Below, one piece after another: positions 60,188 through 64,000 of a stretch of 64,000 bases of DNA; the stretch's first letter is position 1; each line of letters begins with the position of its first letter. Under the pieces are notes generated by a model. The model was not told where the DNA came from. It saw nothing but the letters and a program-made list of their open reading frames with translations, and made no database searches. This stretch comes from Streptomyces clavifer (GTDB taxonomy: Bacteria; Actinomycetota; Actinomycetes; Streptomycetales; Streptomycetaceae). A program made the position numbers and the translations under genes. Location: contig BMWJ01000011.1 in assembly GCA_014651175.1 (NCBI GenBank), positions 124,001-188,000 of the forward strand, read 5' to 3'.

Positions 60188-61105
60188 GGGGTAGGGCTGC
60201 GAGGCGGTGTACACGTCACAGGTGACCGCCAGATCCATCAACTGGTCGTGCCCGCGCAACCGGCCGCAGACCAGGCGGGCCTCACCGATCGGCGCCGGGT
60301 CCACGATCCGCGCGTAGGGGCCTGACCGGTCGATGCGCGTGTTGACGACCCAGCCGCGCAGCGTGGTATAGACCCGGCCCTCGGCGTCAGGGCGTCCTCG
60401 ATCAGCTGCCAGTCCGCGACGACGCTCTCGCTCCCGTCGGCGAACAGCAGGCTTGCCCTCTCGGTGCCCGCGATGCGGTGGTCGGGGTGGTCCAGCTCCT
60501 CATGTCTCAGCCCTCCAGGCTCGTACGGACGGTGGGCACGCTGTGGTCCAGCGCGTCGTGGAAGGGGGTGGGGCGGTTCACGGCCGTGTGGTCGGCGATT
60601 TCCGGGTCGGATGCCTGCGTCCGGCACCGCGCGCAGACGACATCCGGGTCTTGGACGAGCGCACGTGAACAGCCCGCGATATCGCGGGCGTCGTGGACGG
60701 GCGCCCAGACGGGTCCCGGGCATTCGTCGTCGGGGTTGTCGTTGCCGAAGCAGGGCATCAGCACGTCGAGCGCGGGCACGCTGGGGCCGTCGGTGCTGAG
60801 CCTCGGGTCAGGCGGTGGCCGCCGATCCGGACCGTAAGGAGCTGGGTGCCGCTGGCAGGAGCGCCACCATCCTCCGGAACAGTCAGGCGGGCCAGCTCAG
60901 GACCCAGGAACCGGCACAGCAGCGCCTCGTCCGGACGTCCGACCCGGTCACGGCGCAGCGCCTCCCCATGCCAGTTGTCGCTGAGACGCTGCAGGAGCGG
61001 GCCGATCCGGTCGATGTCCGAGGCGAACACGACCTGCCCGAAGCCCTCGCCCTCCAGGCGGGGACGCGCGGCGGCGACTACGGCGTGCTGGGCCCCGGCG
61101 GACAC
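60188..61105 (-). pseudogene. Hypothetical gene broken by several frameshifts
   Basis: Reading across minus frames gives a continuous-looking protein. It begins VVAAARPRLEGEGFGQVVFA, SDIDRIGPLLQRLSDNWHGE and FLGPELARLTVPEDGGAP (ATG 61105). Then, after a shift, LDVLMPCFGNDNPDDECPGP, VWAPVHDARDIAGCSRALVQ and DVVCARCRTQASDP; then LRHEELDHPDHRIAGTERAS, LLFADGSESVVADWQLIEDA; finally GRVYTTLRGWVVNTRIDRSG and RIVDPAPIGEARLVCGRLRG with a stop at ~60188. At least three shifts are needed. The central part has a C-x2-C pair. The family is not recognised. Confidence 0.6.
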
Positions 61106-61337
61106 TCCGCCCGGCCCCGCCCGGTCACCCGATCAGTGGCCACGCTGAAATCGCTCAGTGCGAGGGCGTAGGCGACACCCCGGATGATGGCGAGATCTGA
61201 AGATTGCCCACCCTGCGCTCGATGACGGGAGACAACATTTCGGTCAAGGCGACTGAGAGCAGCGTCTGACGGGGCAACATTGGGTTCGCCTCCGACGAAA
61301 CAAGGCGGGCCGGCCCGACTGCCGCCTGCACAAAAGG

Positions 61338-62555
61338 ATGATGTTGCCGCAAACACCGGAGACCCCGAAGGCGTCCCTCACCCCGCTGTTCCAACCTCCC
61401 AACCTGCCGCCTGCGCTGCCGCCTGCGCTGCCGTCTGCTCGCCGACGTACTCGCCGAGGTGTCAGGCCGCAGCCGCCTGTCCGGCTGAGTGCCCCGCGTC
61501 CCGATATGCCCTCACCTGCAGTTTTTGGGGTCTCGGCCGCGTGGAAGCGGTTTGAGCCCGCTCTCACCGCATTCAGCCGCGCCCGCCAACAACGGTTCAG
61601 CGACGCCCAAGCAGTCACCCTTGATCAGCAAAGGCTCGACGCGGCGCGGCAGGCGACCGAGAAGGCCCAACTGAATCCCAAGCGGCATGCTGCCGCGCTG
61701 AAACAGCTCCAGATTGCGGAACAGCGACACCGGGAGGCCCAACATCGATTCCAGGCAGCGGACTGCCGGCTCACCGACAGCGTCCAGGCGCTTCAGATGG
61801 CGCAGAAGGCTCTGACGAACCCCGAGGAGAAGGAGAAGGCTGCTCTCCTAGTCCTCCGAGCCGAGCAGAAGGCCTTCAGCGGCTCTCTGCTGGTCACATC
61901 TGTCGAGTCTACGGGGGAGAGCACCACTCCCGCCGCCGTAGGAGTAGTGGCTGCCTCGACAGCGAAGAACATCCCCCTTAACCACCCTGACGGAAGGGTC
62001 TGCCCCGTATGCGAGAAGGGCGGACTCCAGCCTGGCCAGTTTCGACACAGGAAATGCGAGGCCGGGAAGCTGGTTCAGGTCGAGGAGACCTTGGAGGTGC
62101 TCCCCCTGAGCCCGGCCGTCATCCACGAGCAACGGCACCATGACAGGCGCTCGGAGTACCGACGCCTGGTCGCCATTGCCGAGCAGCGTGAGCCAACGAT
62201 GCGCGGGATCCGACGCAAGGGCTCCTCCAAGCGGGCCCGGATTGAACAGTCAAGGGACGCCGTCCTTGTGCGCTGCGGCGGGCTGTGCGAGAACCCAGGG
62301 TGTGCGGGGCAGCCAGCCGATGTAAAGGACGACGGCAGCGCAATCCTGGAAGTGGACCATGTCCACGCCCTTGAGGACGATGGTTCTGATCTTCCCTGGA
62401 ACATGGTGGCGCTATGCCCCAATTGCCACCGCGTCAAGACGTACGGCCGCACCAGAAGAGAGCTGACGAAGGTCCTAGCTGAGCTCGCCCGGCAAAGGCA
62501 TGCAGCATTGGGAAGCCCAGAGATTCACAAAGAGCCACATGCCACTTGGCCGTAG
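61338..62555 (+). CDS. HNH endonuclease with long coiled coil
   Basis: 405 residues from ATG 61338 (AAAGG just upstream; ATG 61341 has better spacing, and ATG 61506 begins the first well-behaved segment). Residues ~60-190 are a Gln/Ala/Lys-rich coiled coil (RFSDAQAVTLDQQRLDAARQ; LQIAEQRHREAQHRFQ). A C-P-V-C zinc pair follows (RVCPVCEKGG). The C-terminal HNH domain reads LCENPGCAGQPADV, AILEVDHVHALEDDG and LPWNMVALCPNCHRVKTYGR: two C-x-x-C-like zinc pairs and the D-H/N/H catalytic core. Likely a DNA-cleaving enzyme, perhaps in a defence or mobile-element context. The coding region before 61506 is Pro-rich with short repeats and less certain. Confidence 0.8.
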   Translation: MMLPQTPETPKASLTPLFQPPNLPPALPPALPSARRRTRRGVRPQPPVRLSAPRPDMPSPAVFGVSAAWKRFEPALTAFSRARQQRFSDAQAVTLDQQRLDAARQATEKAQLNPKRHAAALKQLQIAEQRHREAQHRFQAADCRLTDSVQALQMAQKALTNPEEKEKAALLVLRAEQKAFSGSLLVTSVESTGESTTPAAVGVVAASTAKNIPLNHPDGRVCPVCEKGGLQPGQFRHRKCEAGKLVQVEETLEVLPLSPAVIHEQRHHDRRSEYRRLVAIAEQREPTMRGIRRKGSSKRARIEQSRDAVLVRCGGLCENPGCAGQPADVKDDGSAILEVDHVHALEDDGSDLPWNMVALCPNCHRVKTYGRTRRELTKVLAELARQRHAALGSPEIHKEPHATWP

Positions 62556-62655
62556 CCATACGAGAACCGGGTCTCCTCGGAGCACCATGGGCGAGGTGTG
62601 AAAGTTCTTGATCGTGCGCCACGCAGACGCCACCCCGCAATGCTCAGGACTGTCC

Positions 62656-63574
<919 letters not shown>

Positions 63575-63590
<16 letters not shown>

Positions 63591-63814
63591 CGGCGCAGCC
63601 GGGCTTCGAGTACGTGGTGCAGGGCGGCTACGGCGTCGCCGGTCGCTTCCTGGTCGCCGGCGGAGTCCGAGACGAGGGCCCGGTAGTGGTCGAGGGACAG
63701 GACCTGGGTGGGGTGCCAGGTGGAGGCGAGCGTGGACTTGCCGGAGCCGGCCGCGCCGATGAGGACGATGACAGCCCGGTCGGGGAGGTTCGTGTCGTGC
63801 TGCTGGGGGGTCAT
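63575..63814 (-). pseudogene. P-loop kinase-like gene, truncated at its 3' end
   Basis: ATG 63814 with GAAGGAG upstream. The ~75 residues up to the junction are well formed: AVIVLIGAAGSGKSTLASTW (Walker A GAAGSGKST), HPTQVLSLDHYRALVSDSAG, DQEATGDAVAALHHVLEARL and RRGL. This is the start of an ATP-dependent polynucleotide kinase/AAA family protein (the S-D-x-x-R and G-D-Q-x-A-T-x-D-A motifs). After RRGLTSAT the coding sense moves to the integrase frame. The formal frame continues to 63311 but only as an artefact. Confidence 0.7.
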
Positions 63815-64000
63815 GTTCGTACTCCTTCGGGAAGGCTGGTGGGGGCTGGTTCGTCGGCTGGTGGGGTGGGGAGGGTCAGGCTCCCGCCGTCTCGGCGGGC
63901 GGCGTCGGCGATCGCGTGGGTGAGGCGTTCGGCTGCCGAGGCGTGCTCATGGACGGTCCTGCGCGCGGCTGGCGATGTAGTCGAGCCAGTCCCGCTTGGC
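63811..64000 (-). CDS. Possible C-terminal end of an upstream gene, runs off window
   Basis: A minus frame with good codon pattern (VHEHASAAERLTHAIADAAR, then LPTPPADEPAPTSLPEGVRT) ends with TGA at 63811, overlapping the kinase ATG by ATGA. At the window edge another frame reads AKRDWLDYIASRAQDR, so either a frameshift lies near 63945 or two genes meet. Too short to identify. Confidence 0.35.
   Translation of the reverse strand, partial: PSGTGSTTSPAARRTVHEHASAAERLTHAIADAARRDGGSLTLPTPPADEPAPTSLPEGVRT

Overview
This is high-GC actinobacterial DNA. The GC-rich third codon positions, short GTG/ATGA overlaps inside operons, abundant GTG starts, a spore-associated SapA-like protein, Zur-type boxes and many remnants of actinobacterial insertion sequences all point to Streptomyces or a close relative. 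The mix of intact operons with decayed genes and transposon fragments suggests an accessory part of the chromosome, such as an arm. I saw no rRNA, tRNA, CRISPR array or replication origin by eye.

Layout. (1) 1-4.3 kb: the end of a secreted-protein gene, hypothetical genes and remnants of IS256, IS5 and IS21 elements. (2) 4.3-10.5 kb: an intact catabolic unit. A divergent GntR regulator faces 4-oxalomesaconate tautomerase, hydratase (LigJ-like), CHA aldolase (LigK-like), 2-pyrone-4,6-dicarboxylate lactonase (LigI-like) and an MFS importer. It covers the lower half of the protocatechuate 4,5-cleavage/gallate route but has no ring-cleavage dioxygenase here. (3) 10.5-15.7 kb: a deaminase, DUF1963-like and DUF4262-like genes among IS701, ISL3 and IS5-type debris. 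(4) 15.7-23.9 kb: a deoxysugar block on the minus strand: NTF2-like protein, glycosyltransferase, 3,5-epimerase (RmlC), an RmlA with an unusual 120-residue low-complexity tail, an MFS exporter and RmlB. (5) 24.5-35.0 kb: mostly conserved housekeeping-like genes: SapA-like protein, F420 oxidoreductase, ThpR, two adjacent MuiA/DUF4139 genes, a DrrAB-like ABC exporter, DUF4097 and a HicB-like antitoxin truncated at its 5' end.

(6) 35.1-53.9 kb: a metal-homeostasis island. A coupled operon (methyltransferase, two ABC half-transporters of IrtAB/YbtPQ type, salicylate synthase) begins right at a breakpoint. It is followed by decayed genes (methyltransferase, a CobW paralog, a beta-propeller, a FecCD permease, an ABC exporter) and by intact zinc-response genes: a Fur/Zur-family regulator, a CobW GTPase and a cysteine-free ribosomal protein L32. 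A complete oligopeptide/nickel-type ABC importer follows, with its two permeases fused into one polypeptide. Three Zur-like boxes sit at 41.52, 45.04 and 53.89 kb. Together this looks like the remains of a salicylate-capped metallophore locus whose assembly-line genes are gone, merged with a still intact Zur regulon.

(7) 54.5-64 kb: a cell-wall amidase, IS5, Tn3 and IS21 remnants, a two-component system whose regulator gene overlaps a convergent PAP2 phosphatase gene, a passenger gene between istA and istB pieces, a frameshifted hypothetical gene, a coiled-coil HNH endonuclease, and a decayed integrase module at the right edge.
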